Shown here piece by piece: positions 43,300 through 51,487 of a stretch of 60,941 nucleotides of DNA. The stretch is from Planctomycetaceae bacterium (GTDB lineage Bacteria > Planctomycetota > Planctomycetia > Pirellulales > Pirellulaceae): positions 1 to 60,941 of the forward strand of contig WFWZ01000412.1 of NCBI GenBank assembly GCA_015490875.1, in the 5' to 3' direction. The notes under the pieces were generated by a model. That model saw nothing but the letters and a program-made list of their open reading frames with translations. It was not told where the DNA came from and ran no database searches. Made by a program: the position numbers and the translations under genes. Within the stretch, counting starts at the first letter, position 1; each line of letters opens with the position of its first letter.

Positions 43300-44940
43300 A
43301 TGAACTGGCGCCTCGAAGAAGCCATTGATTTGGCCATTGTTGTCGTCTATCTCCTGTCGATGGTGGGGGTCGGTCTGTGGCTGGCCCGGCGGACAGCCCA
43401 CACCGAGGCGTTCATGGCGGCCGACCGGAGGCTCCCCGGTTGGGCCGTCGGCCTGTCGATCTTCGGGACCTTCGTCAGCAGCATCAGCTTCCTGGCCAAC
43501 CCGGGGCACTCCTACGCGGACAACTGGAACTCCTTCGTTTTTGGGCTCTCCCTGCCGCTGGCCGCCTTCATCGCCACGCAGTTCTTCGTCCCCTTCTACC
43601 GCCGCATCGGGGCGGTCTCCGCCTACAGCCACCTCGAAGAACGCTTTGGAACGTGGGCTCGGCTGTACGCCGTCTTCTGCTATCTCCTCACCCAAGTCGC
43701 CCGTGTGGGAACGATCTTGTACCTCGTCTCGCTAGTCGTCGCGCCTCTCCTTCCCGGAGTGGAAACCTGGATGCTGATCCTCGCCGTGGGCCTGCTCGTG
43801 ACGGTTTATACGCTCACCGGAGGCATTGAAGCGGTCATCTGGACTGACGTCGTCCAAAGCGTCGTGCTGAGCGCCGGCATGGTGATCTGTCTTGTGGTTC
43901 TTCTGGCGAACATGCCGGGAGGCCCGGCTGAGGTCTGGGAAATCGCCAACAAGCATCAGAAATTCGATCTGGGCACCTTCTGGTTTGAGGGAGCCGCCTG
44001 GCCGACCTTCTGGGTAGTGCTGGTCTACGGCCTAGTCATCAACCTGCAGAACTTCGGAATCGATCAGAGCTACGTCCAGCGATACGCCACGGCCAAGAGT
44101 GACGCAGAGGCGGCACGGAGCGTCTGGATGGGGGCCCTGCTGTACCTCCCGACGTCGGCGATCCTCTTTTTCATCGGTACGGCACTCTTCGCGTATTACA
44201 CGGCACACCCTGAGCCTCTTCCCATGCGAGAAGGCAAGGTCATCGCCGATCAAGTGTTTCCTCACTTCATCAGCACACATCTGACCGTGGGTGTCCGAGG
44301 CATCTTGATCGCGGCGATCCTGGCCGCGGCGATGAGCAGCGTCGACTCCTCCCTCAACTCGTCCGCGACGCTCGTCCTTTGCGATGTGGTGCGACGCTTC
44401 ACGCGTCACGCTGACAACGAACGCTCGGCGATGGCGATCCTCTACGGCGCGACGATCTTCTGGGGCTTAACCGGGACGACCGCCGCGCTGGCCATGATCC
44501 GCATCGAATCGGCACTCAAGAACTGGTGGCAACTCGCCGGCATTTTCGGTGGCGGCATGCTGGGCCTTTTTCTGCTCGGCCGGTGTGTTCGCCGAGCCGG
44601 TTCCGTGGCCGCCGCGATCGGCGTCGCCTGTGGAGTCCTTGTCGTCCTCTGGGCAACCCTCCTGCATCCGGAAAACTTCTTTTGGAAATGGCTTGAACAT
44701 CACTACCCCGACGCCGCGCGCGACGGCTGGCTCGCCGCCATCTCCAATCCACTCCCGCCTCTGCTGACGATCGTGCTGGGCACACTCACGATTCTCCTCG
44801 TCGGTTCCCTCGCCTCCATCTGGTTCCCACGCTCTCGCTGTTCCCATCGGTCTGGTCCGTCCGAGGCGCAAGGCGAGCAGCCGGATGCACTGGAATCCGA
44901 TCGTGGCGGGATAGGTTTGGACGGAGGGAGTTCTCCATGA
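43300..44940 (+). CDS. Sodium/solute symporter (SSS family)
   Basis: 546 residues, ATG 43300. About 13-14 membrane spans. Family segments are DLAIVVVYLLSMVGVGLWLA at TM1, SIFGTFVSSISFLANPGHSY with the sodium-site Ser/Ser region, LTGGIEAVIWTDVVQS and ILAAAMSSVDSSLNSSATLV near residue 345, which is the SSS signature. It imports a sugar, amino acid or carboxylate with sodium; the substrate is unknown. Its stop overlaps the next gene as ATGA. An inverted repeat GTTGA-N6-TCAAC lies about 90 bp upstream and may be an operator. Confidence 0.95.
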   Translation: MNWRLEEAIDLAIVVVYLLSMVGVGLWLARRTAHTEAFMAADRRLPGWAVGLSIFGTFVSSISFLANPGHSYADNWNSFVFGLSLPLAAFIATQFFVPFYRRIGAVSAYSHLEERFGTWARLYAVFCYLLTQVARVGTILYLVSLVVAPLLPGVETWMLILAVGLLVTVYTLTGGIEAVIWTDVVQSVVLSAGMVICLVVLLANMPGGPAEVWEIANKHQKFDLGTFWFEGAAWPTFWVVLVYGLVINLQNFGIDQSYVQRYATAKSDAEAARSVWMGALLYLPTSAILFFIGTALFAYYTAHPEPLPMREGKVIADQVFPHFISTHLTVGVRGILIAAILAAAMSSVDSSLNSSATLVLCDVVRRFTRHADNERSAMAILYGATIFWGLTGTTAALAMIRIESALKNWWQLAGIFGGGMLGLFLLGRCVRRAGSVAAAIGVACGVLVVLWATLLHPENFFWKWLEHHYPDAARDGWLAAISNPLPPLLTIVLGTLTILLVGSLASIWFPRSRCSHRSGPSEAQGEQPDALESDRGGIGLDGGSSP

Positions 44941-45698
44941 ACGACTCGCAGATTCCCTCCGTCTCCATTCGCCCTACTGACCGCTGGACGTCACTCGGCC
45001 TGAAATGGAACCCGTTTCGGGTACTCGAGCCCGAGGAACTCATGGAAGTCTTTGTCGACTCGAGATGGATCTGGGGCTATCCGCTGGAACAGATTGCTCA
45101 GCTCGACCGGCCGCTCACTGAGTTCTACGCTCCCGAAGGAGTCGGCAAGACGACGCTCTTGCGCGTGCTCGAACACGAGTGGACCAAACAGGGCCGAAAC
45201 GTCGCCTACGTCTATCTGCCTCGAGAAGGCCACGCGCCCCTGCGATGGGACACGTTTGCCGAGCAAGGCGTCGATCTTGTTGTGATCGACGAAGCTCAGC
45301 GCCTCCGTCCCACAGAACGTTTCGGAGCCGCTCGGTGGGTTCGCCAAGCCGACCGCCACCTTGTCACCGGAACCCATCGCTACTGGCGCGCCAGCGGTCT
45401 GCCCGTGGCACGCTACCGCGCTCGACGACCGTCGTCATCCTTCGTCGTCGACTTCTTCCAAAGGAGATTGGCGTACGCGGGGGACACCGGACGATTTCAA
45501 TTGGCACTTTCGGCTGCCGGGTGGTTGGTCCGTCGCGGACTGACGGGTCGCCTCATCGAACAATCGCTTTACGAGCTATTGCAAGACTGGCCGGCAGTCG
45601 GCGACGCGCCTCCCTACACCGTCGACATCGATCGGCTCGCCTCCTACTTTCCAACTCGGCGGAAGATTCGATTCCGATTCCGTCTTGGCCGATCGTGA
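44937..45698 (+). CDS. AAA-type ATPase coupled to the symporter gene
   Basis: 253 residues, starting in the ATGA overlap with the symporter stop. Walker A is APEGVGKTTLLRVLE near residue 64 and Walker B is DLVVIDEAQRLRP near 113, followed by a TGTHRYW sensor-like strand. The overall layout resembles small ExeA/TniB-like AAA ATPases. The C-terminal half (LIEQSLYELLQDW, PPYTVDIDRLASYF) has no known domain. Why it is coupled to a transporter is unclear. Confidence 0.8.
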   Translation: MNDSQIPSVSIRPTDRWTSLGLKWNPFRVLEPEELMEVFVDSRWIWGYPLEQIAQLDRPLTEFYAPEGVGKTTLLRVLEHEWTKQGRNVAYVYLPREGHAPLRWDTFAEQGVDLVVIDEAQRLRPTERFGAARWVRQADRHLVTGTHRYWRASGLPVARYRARRPSSSFVVDFFQRRLAYAGDTGRFQLALSAAGWLVRRGLTGRLIEQSLYELLQDWPAVGDAPPYTVDIDRLASYFPTRRKIRFRFRLGRS

Positions 45699-45771
45699 CA
45701 TCGACTCCGATCCCGCCTCTTCACCTCGCCGCCGGCGATCACTTCCCATCAGCCGTTTGGCAGCCTGTGAT

Positions 45772-46728
45772 TCAACCGCGACTTTTCACCGCGTTGCTTA
45801 CTTTCCCAAGGTCATCACCGACAACGACCGCCGGCCTTCCCGGCGCGGCCGCCACCGACGTGATGCGTCCCTCGCTAACACGAACCGATTCGACGATGTT
45901 CGCCGACTCCGGGTCGACCCATCGCAACACGCCGTCATCCGATCCGACGGCGTACCACCGGCCATCGAAAGTCCACGCTCCCGTCACGGGAACCGCGCGC
46001 TTCAGACGTACGAACCGGACCATCCGCCCGATTGTCGGTTGCCACAGACGCACCGTCTGATCGCCACTGCACGTCATCACCTGAGGAAACCCTTGAGCCG
46101 GCAGTTTGGGTCTCGACTCTAATCGCCAAACGGGGCCTCGGTGCTGGTTCAAAACCAACACCGTTTTCCACTCGTCATGTTGGCGACGCCAAAGGCGAAG
46201 ACTCCCGTCTAATCCGCACGTGACACATTCCTGTCCCGGCTCGATCCAAACTGCTCCCGTGACGCCCCGAGCATGCCCGGCAAGTTGCACTCGCTTTTCG
46301 CTTCCCAGTCGCCGCAGCGTTACCTGCCGGTCGAGCGAAGCGGCCGCCAGCCACTCTCCGCGAACGTCGGCGTCCCACACGACATCTTTGTGATCTTCCC
46401 AACGCTGCCATTTGTCGAGCTTCGGCCAGACGCCGATCCAGACCGCCCCCGACTCGGCCGGCACACCGCCGGCGACCAGGAGACGTTGTGCATCGAGGAA
46501 CCGCAGACGCGTGACCTGATCGAAGGGGGCTTCGAGACGCCGTTCCTCGTGGAAACTTGGATACGCCAAGATGCGGATGCTCGCCTGAGTCGCCGCAACG
46601 ACCGACGTTCCGTCGGGCGACACGCACAATGCCTGGATCGGAAGCGATCGTCCCTCGCAAACGCCAACGCGCGCTCGTTGCGACGCCAGAGCGCCGATGG
46701 CCAGCCCGAAGAAAGATCGCCGATCCAT
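45772..46728 (-). CDS. Exported WD40-repeat protein
   Basis: 318 residues; ATG 46728 with GAGGAG. The N-terminus MDRRSFFGLAIGALAS resembles a twin-arginine-like or Sec signal. At least six WD40 blades follow (IQALCVSPDGTSVVAA, KDVVWDADVRGEWLAAASLD, RGVTGAVWIEPGQECVTCGL, DGSLRLWRRQHDEWK, VMTCSGDQTVRLWQPTIGRM). Such proteins close many planctomycete DUF1549/DUF1553/DUF1501 operons, and this one is 13 bp from the DUF1501 gene. It is probably a scaffold; no enzyme motif is visible. Confidence 0.9.
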   Translation of the reverse strand: MDRRSFFGLAIGALASQRARVGVCEGRSLPIQALCVSPDGTSVVAATQASIRILAYPSFHEERRLEAPFDQVTRLRFLDAQRLLVAGGVPAESGAVWIGVWPKLDKWQRWEDHKDVVWDADVRGEWLAAASLDRQVTLRRLGSEKRVQLAGHARGVTGAVWIEPGQECVTCGLDGSLRLWRRQHDEWKTVLVLNQHRGPVWRLESRPKLPAQGFPQVMTCSGDQTVRLWQPTIGRMVRFVRLKRAVPVTGAWTFDGRWYAVGSDDGVLRWVDPESANIVESVRVSEGRITSVAAAPGRPAVVVGDDLGKVSNAVKSRG

Positions 46729-46741
46729 GCTGGCTCCTCGC

Positions 46742-48145
46742 TTATCCCACTAACTCGGAAATAGGCTGGCTGCCGGGCGGGTGAAGACGCACGGGGCGTC
46801 CATCTTCAGTCTGAAGTTCGGCATGTCGATCCACGCCCAGTAGTGACAAAAGCGTGGCAGTTACGTCTGCGGGCGTCACCGGCCTCTCCTTGGGCACCTC
46901 GCCCGTTGCATCGCTGCTGCCTATGACCGTACCGCCCGGAATACCGGCACCCCCCATCGCGACGCTGAAGACGCGAGGCCAGTGGTCGCGCCCGCCGCGG
47001 ACGTTCATCTTGGGAGTGCGACCAAACTCTCCCATTACGACGATGAGAGTTTCGTCCAACAGCCCAGACGCCCCAAGGTCGTCGAGGAGTGCCGACAGAG
47101 CGCGATCGAGTGACGGCACGAGTCCGACCGGGGTGCGAGCTCCCGTGAAGCCGTCGCGCAACCGCGTCACCAACTCGGTATGCGTATCCCAGCCGCGATG
47201 GTTGACCGTCACGAAGGCGACTCCCCGTTCGATCAAACGGCGTGCCAGCAAACATGCCTGACCGATCGTGCGCCGCCCGTACCGGTCACGCACGCGCCGC
47301 GGCTCCCGTGTCAAGTCGAACGCCTGGCGGGCTTCGGGTGACGCCATCAAGCGAAACGCCTGTTCGAAAGCCGGATCCCCCAAGTCCGCGTTGGCCGGTG
47401 CGTCTCCCAAAGATGCCCGGTCCATTGCCTGCAAGAACTGACGACGGCGTTGCAAGCGTTGCAAGTCCACGCCTGGGTAAGGATCCAAATCGCGCACTGA
47501 GAAATCCGGCCTAGCCGGATCGGCGTGCAAAGCGAAGGGACGAGCCGATGCCGGAAGATAGCCGGCTCCGCTGAAATCGGAGCCTCCGACTCGAAAGTCG
47601 GGCACGGCAATGAACGAGGGCAGGACGCCTCGTTGCGCGCGCACATGAGCGATAATGCTCCCGTGACAGGCGTACTCCAACACGGGTGTCGGCCGATACC
47701 CCGTCATCATGTAGTGCGTCCCGAAATTGTGCTCGCCCAGCGGCGACGTCACGCTGCGAACGATGGCAATGCGATCCAACCTCTTGGCCGTCTCCGGAAG
47801 ATGCTCGCTCAACGCCACGCCCGGAACACGCGTTGAAATCGCGCTGAACGGCCCTCGCACCTCGACAGGCGCTTCCGGTTTCGGGTCCCACGTCTCCAAG
47901 TGACTGGGGCCTCCGTCCAGCCAGATCAAAATGCAGTGCCGAGCGGCTCCCGCTGGATCATGATCGCCGCCTGCGGCGACCCAGTCGGCCAGTCCCAGAC
48001 CAATCGTCGAGAGAACACCGGCTTGGAGGACGCTTCGCCGGCCGATCGAGCTGTCTACGGACCTACGCCTTCTTTCTTCCCATTTCGTCTCGTTGTAACT
48101 CATGATTACTTGCTCGGCTACAACATCCAAAAACGTGTCACTCAT
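46742..48145 (-). CDS. DUF1501 family protein with Tat signal
   Basis: 467 residues from ATG 48145; an internal ATG at 48103 is possible but lacks a ribosome site. A twin-arginine signal (GRRSVLQAGVLSTIGLGLAD) precedes the DUF1501 core, which is related to the alkaline-phosphatase/sulfatase fold: CILIWLDGGPSHLETWDPKP, FGTHYMMTGYRPTP, FVTVNHRGWDTH, LIVVMGEFGRTPKMN, GRDHWPRVFSVAMGGAGI. The function of the family is unknown; in planctomycetes it is nearly always encoded beside DUF1549/DUF1553 proteins, as here. Confidence 0.95.
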   Translation of the reverse strand: MSDTFLDVVAEQVIMSYNETKWEERRRRSVDSSIGRRSVLQAGVLSTIGLGLADWVAAGGDHDPAGAARHCILIWLDGGPSHLETWDPKPEAPVEVRGPFSAISTRVPGVALSEHLPETAKRLDRIAIVRSVTSPLGEHNFGTHYMMTGYRPTPVLEYACHGSIIAHVRAQRGVLPSFIAVPDFRVGGSDFSGAGYLPASARPFALHADPARPDFSVRDLDPYPGVDLQRLQRRRQFLQAMDRASLGDAPANADLGDPAFEQAFRLMASPEARQAFDLTREPRRVRDRYGRRTIGQACLLARRLIERGVAFVTVNHRGWDTHTELVTRLRDGFTGARTPVGLVPSLDRALSALLDDLGASGLLDETLIVVMGEFGRTPKMNVRGGRDHWPRVFSVAMGGAGIPGGTVIGSSDATGEVPKERPVTPADVTATLLSLLGVDRHAELQTEDGRPVRLHPPGSQPISELVG

Positions 48146-48166
48146 ACCGTGACAGCGTTCTCCCTA

Positions 48167-50383
48167 TCAGTGATTCGTCGTGAACTCGCGGCTGCACAAC
48201 AATGCCCACCAAAAATCCTCCCACGCTGCACGTCGCAATTCTTCGGAACCGCCTTCGGTTTCCGTCAGCAGCTTAAGCCAATGGCCTTCTTCGGAACTCG
48301 TGGGAGGTCGACTCAACGCCCGCAGATAGCATTCGCGAAGAAGAACGCGATCCGATACGCCGCTCTCGAGGCGCCGGTGAAGAAACCCTTGCCGATCACC
48401 TACCAATCGATTGAGCGTATCTCCGTTGAGTAAGTGCAGGGTCCTTGCCAGCCCCGACACTTTGGGAGCCGCTCCCTGGCACGTCCCCTTTCGATCGCAA
48501 CGACCGAGAATGTCGAGGGCCCGTGAGGGCAACTCGACGTCCGCCAGCATGATGGCACGCGTCGGTTCGGAATGGCCTCCGAACTTCCACGCAACGCCGG
48601 TGACATCGGCCAGCGCATCGGCCAGGACTTCAGCCGCCAGTGGTCGAGCCGACGCGCTTGCGCCCATGCGCTGCTCCACCACGGTTGCCTTCGGGTCCCA
48701 TCGTCTCTGGTAAGTGTCACTCGTGACAATCGTGCGCACCAGCCATCGCAAATCGTAGCCGTGGTCCTTCCATGCCTCGGAAAGCCACTGGAGAAGCCGT
48801 TCATTGACCGCCGGATTCGTGCGACGCATGTCGTCAACCGGTTCCACAAGCCCCTTTCCCAATAGCGCCGCCCAAACTCGGTTCACCATCGCCCGTGCGA
48901 AATAGGGGTTCTCGGGAGCCGTGAGCCAACTCGCCAACTGCTGCCGGCCGCCGGTTACCGGCGCCGCCTCACCCGGGATGCGGGGAACGGCCGGAAGGGA
49001 CGTGCGCGGATGGATGACTTCACCATGTCCGCGATCACGGACAACTCGACCAGCTTGGACACCGGCAAAGAGCGCTGCCAGGCCGTGGTAGTCGTCTTGC
49101 GTCCACTGATCGAGCGGGTGGTTGTGACAATTGGCGCACCGCAGGCGCACTCCCATCATCGTTTCCGAAAAGACTTCCGCCAGCTCACGCGGCCCATTGG
49201 CCAGCCTAAAAAAGGTCGCTGCGCCATGGACATGGGAATCCCCTGTGGCCGTGACAAGTTGCCGGGCCATCTCGTCGAGCCCCGTTCGCTGCTCGAGGCT
49301 CTCGCGAATCCACTGCTGAAACGCCTGGGCGGCGATCACGTCCCGGCTGTGACCTCGCCCGGGAGCTCGAACCCGCCACCACGTTGCCAGCCGGTACGTC
49401 CAAAATATCGTGAACTCCTCGCTGTCCAACATTCGATCGATCCACACCGTTCGCTTGTCCCGGTCCAAGTCGCCTGCGAACGCCACGACTTCATCGACGC
49501 TAGGGAGCCGTCCGGTTAGATCCAAAGAGACCCGGCGCAAGAAGGCATAGTCGCCGACGACTTCCGACGGCTTGAGTCCCAGTTCGGCGAGGCGTTCCTC
49601 CACCAGTCGATCGATCGGGTGACGCTGTACGGCTTGCCCTTTCGCAGATGCGGTTCCATCAATCGATGGGTTGCGACTGGTCGACCGGCCGTACGGAAGG
49701 ATGATTTCCAGCGGTGCGACGACGTCAAGGAAGCGAGCTAAGACGAGGTGGCGGCCGGGCCGCTCGACCTGCACCGTATGTTGCTCCAAGTCGAGCCGCA
49801 CGGCTGTGTCATCTACCGTAGTCCACGCGGTCCAGCGTGTGACGTCTTCCGAAGAGCCATCGTCGTAGTAGGCGGTCGCTCGCAGAGCCACCCTTTCACC
49901 AGCCCGTTCGACTCGAAGATGCGCCGGTGAAAACTCTACCCGCTCTACCCGTCGCCTTTGCAATCGCCTGGCTCCTTGAGCAATCCATCGGCGAATGAGC
50001 ATGGCGGCTTCGGAGTCGGCGTCCAAGACATAGCCGCCCCCGTGCTCGAGGTCCTCCGTCGGCTTACGCAACAGCAAACTCCGATCCGCATCGGCGCGGT
50101 GGATCCTCCTCCCACCCAGTTCCCACGTGATGGCGCGAAAGTCGGCTGCCGGGTCACCTCCATACAAGGACAACCGAAAGCCACCACGACCGGCTGCCGA
50201 TCCATGACAGGATCCTCGGTTGCAGCCTTGCCGAGTCAGAATCGGGATGATCTGTGTATCGAAGTCGACGAGTTGTTCGGAAGAAGACGTCGCTCCGTCG
50301 TGGGCGGCTGATGGAAGGATCGCGGCGGCCCACACAACCAGGCCGACCAGAATCGAACGACACCACGCTCGGCCACTCTTCAT
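48167..50383 (-). CDS. DUF1549/DUF1553 (PSCyt2-PSD1) protein
   Basis: 738 residues; signal peptide (SILVGLVVWAAAILPSAAHD). Near residue 53 a C-x4-CH motif (GCNRGSCHG) resembles the planctomycete cytochrome-like heme or metal site. A bacterial Ig-like segment (RVALRATAYYDDGSSEDVTRW) follows. DUF1549 spans about 255-470 (PIDRLVEERLAELGLKPS, MMGVRLRCANCHNHPLDQWT with a second CxxCH) and DUF1553 the C-terminal part (LASWLTAPENPYFARAMVNR, LADALADVTGVAWKFGG). The role of these giant-operon proteins is unsettled; polysaccharide handling has been proposed. It overlaps the thioredoxin-fold gene as ATGA. Confidence 0.96.
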   Translation of the reverse strand: MKSGRAWCRSILVGLVVWAAAILPSAAHDGATSSSEQLVDFDTQIIPILTRQGCNRGSCHGSAAGRGGFRLSLYGGDPAADFRAITWELGGRRIHRADADRSLLLRKPTEDLEHGGGYVLDADSEAAMLIRRWIAQGARRLQRRRVERVEFSPAHLRVERAGERVALRATAYYDDGSSEDVTRWTAWTTVDDTAVRLDLEQHTVQVERPGRHLVLARFLDVVAPLEIILPYGRSTSRNPSIDGTASAKGQAVQRHPIDRLVEERLAELGLKPSEVVGDYAFLRRVSLDLTGRLPSVDEVVAFAGDLDRDKRTVWIDRMLDSEEFTIFWTYRLATWWRVRAPGRGHSRDVIAAQAFQQWIRESLEQRTGLDEMARQLVTATGDSHVHGAATFFRLANGPRELAEVFSETMMGVRLRCANCHNHPLDQWTQDDYHGLAALFAGVQAGRVVRDRGHGEVIHPRTSLPAVPRIPGEAAPVTGGRQQLASWLTAPENPYFARAMVNRVWAALLGKGLVEPVDDMRRTNPAVNERLLQWLSEAWKDHGYDLRWLVRTIVTSDTYQRRWDPKATVVEQRMGASASARPLAAEVLADALADVTGVAWKFGGHSEPTRAIMLADVELPSRALDILGRCDRKGTCQGAAPKVSGLARTLHLLNGDTLNRLVGDRQGFLHRRLESGVSDRVLLRECYLRALSRPPTSSEEGHWLKLLTETEGGSEELRRAAWEDFWWALLCSREFTTNH

Positions 50384-51282
50384 CGACGAGGGCTCCCGTT
50401 TCCACCACGAGGCTCGCGCCTCTCAGAGTCTGCTTCTTGCTTTGCGCCCGAGCTATACTGGCGGTACCATTTCTTCAGATAGGTACGAGCATGCTCACTG
50501 CCGTATTGGTCCAACTTGTCGGCCGCAACAATGCGGTTGAGTATCTCGCCGAGTCGCCGGGCTGCCGCTCGGTTCTTGGCGACGTAGGCCTCAACTTCCT
50601 TGGCAGCAGCATCGACGTCTTCCGGTTTTACATCTTTTCGAATCACGCGACGGAGGAGGTCAGGAAGGCGGCCGGCGCGATCACCAGCCCGCATGGCCGC
50701 TCGCGGAAGCAAAGTCTTCAGCGCCGGTGGATCCCCGCCGATCTCCTTGCAGACAGCCGCGACGATCTTCGGTACATCGACTGCCACGCTTGTGTCCTTC
50801 AGTGCAAAGTTGGCCACTACACGGTTGGATTTGGCGAAGATGATCGTCAGAGTCGCATTTCGATTGAGTCCGTAGGCACCCGGACCTTCCGCTCCGTCGA
50901 CCGACATCCCGATGGCCGGGTAGGTGGGGAGCGCATGGCGAGCCCGGCGGAGCCTCGCCCGCAGCGCCGTCGTGTCATCATCGAGAAACACGATGGCGGC
51001 CTGCAGGTCGTTCTTGCGAAGTTCGGCGAACTTGGCGAGTGCTCGGACCGTAGCGACACTCGGCCGAGTCAGTTGGTGGACGAAGATGAGCAGCAATGGC
51101 CTGCCGTTTGCCACCGCCACGGGGTCGACTTTGTCTTCCGAAAACGCTAACTGCATCTGCAACGGAGCCACTGACTCCCCGATTTGCGGACCGGAAAAGA
51201 AAGGGGCCTCCTGCGCCCAACCCGCTCCAGCCAGCATCCCCACACAACCCAGGGCCAAGATCGTCCACTGCCGCTGCCACAT
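50380..51282 (-). CDS. Secreted thioredoxin-fold protein lacking the CxxC motif
   Basis: 300 residues; signal peptide ILALGCVGMLAGAGWAQ. The segment IGESVAPLQMQLAF, RPLLLIFVHQLTRPSVATVR, LQAAIVFLDDDTTALRARLR and YGLNRNATLTIIFAKSNRVV follows the AhpC/TlpA thioredoxin layout, but the catalytic CxxC is replaced by HQLTRPS, so no redox activity is expected. The C-terminal 100 residues are helical and basic. The gene is translationally coupled to the DUF1549/DUF1553 gene and likely assists or binds its product. Confidence 0.8.
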   Translation of the reverse strand: MWQRQWTILALGCVGMLAGAGWAQEAPFFSGPQIGESVAPLQMQLAFSEDKVDPVAVANGRPLLLIFVHQLTRPSVATVRALAKFAELRKNDLQAAIVFLDDDTTALRARLRRARHALPTYPAIGMSVDGAEGPGAYGLNRNATLTIIFAKSNRVVANFALKDTSVAVDVPKIVAAVCKEIGGDPPALKTLLPRAAMRAGDRAGRLPDLLRRVIRKDVKPEDVDAAAKEVEAYVAKNRAAARRLGEILNRIVAADKLDQYGSEHARTYLKKWYRQYSSGAKQEADSERREPRGGNGSPRR

Positions 51283-51487
51283 TCCCCCGACTCTCCTCTT
51301 GCTCGCAGTATCATCGCCACATTCGGCACAATGGGACTCCTACCGGCTCATTCAACCCCGCGCAAGCGCGGAAGTGTCCCCGACTCGAGTCGACTTTGGC
51401 TCATTGTAACGGAGACTACCTAGAGAGGGCAGTTTCAGCGGGTGCGGCAGCCACGAGGAAAGCAGCAGGCAAGGAACGACGCGGACG

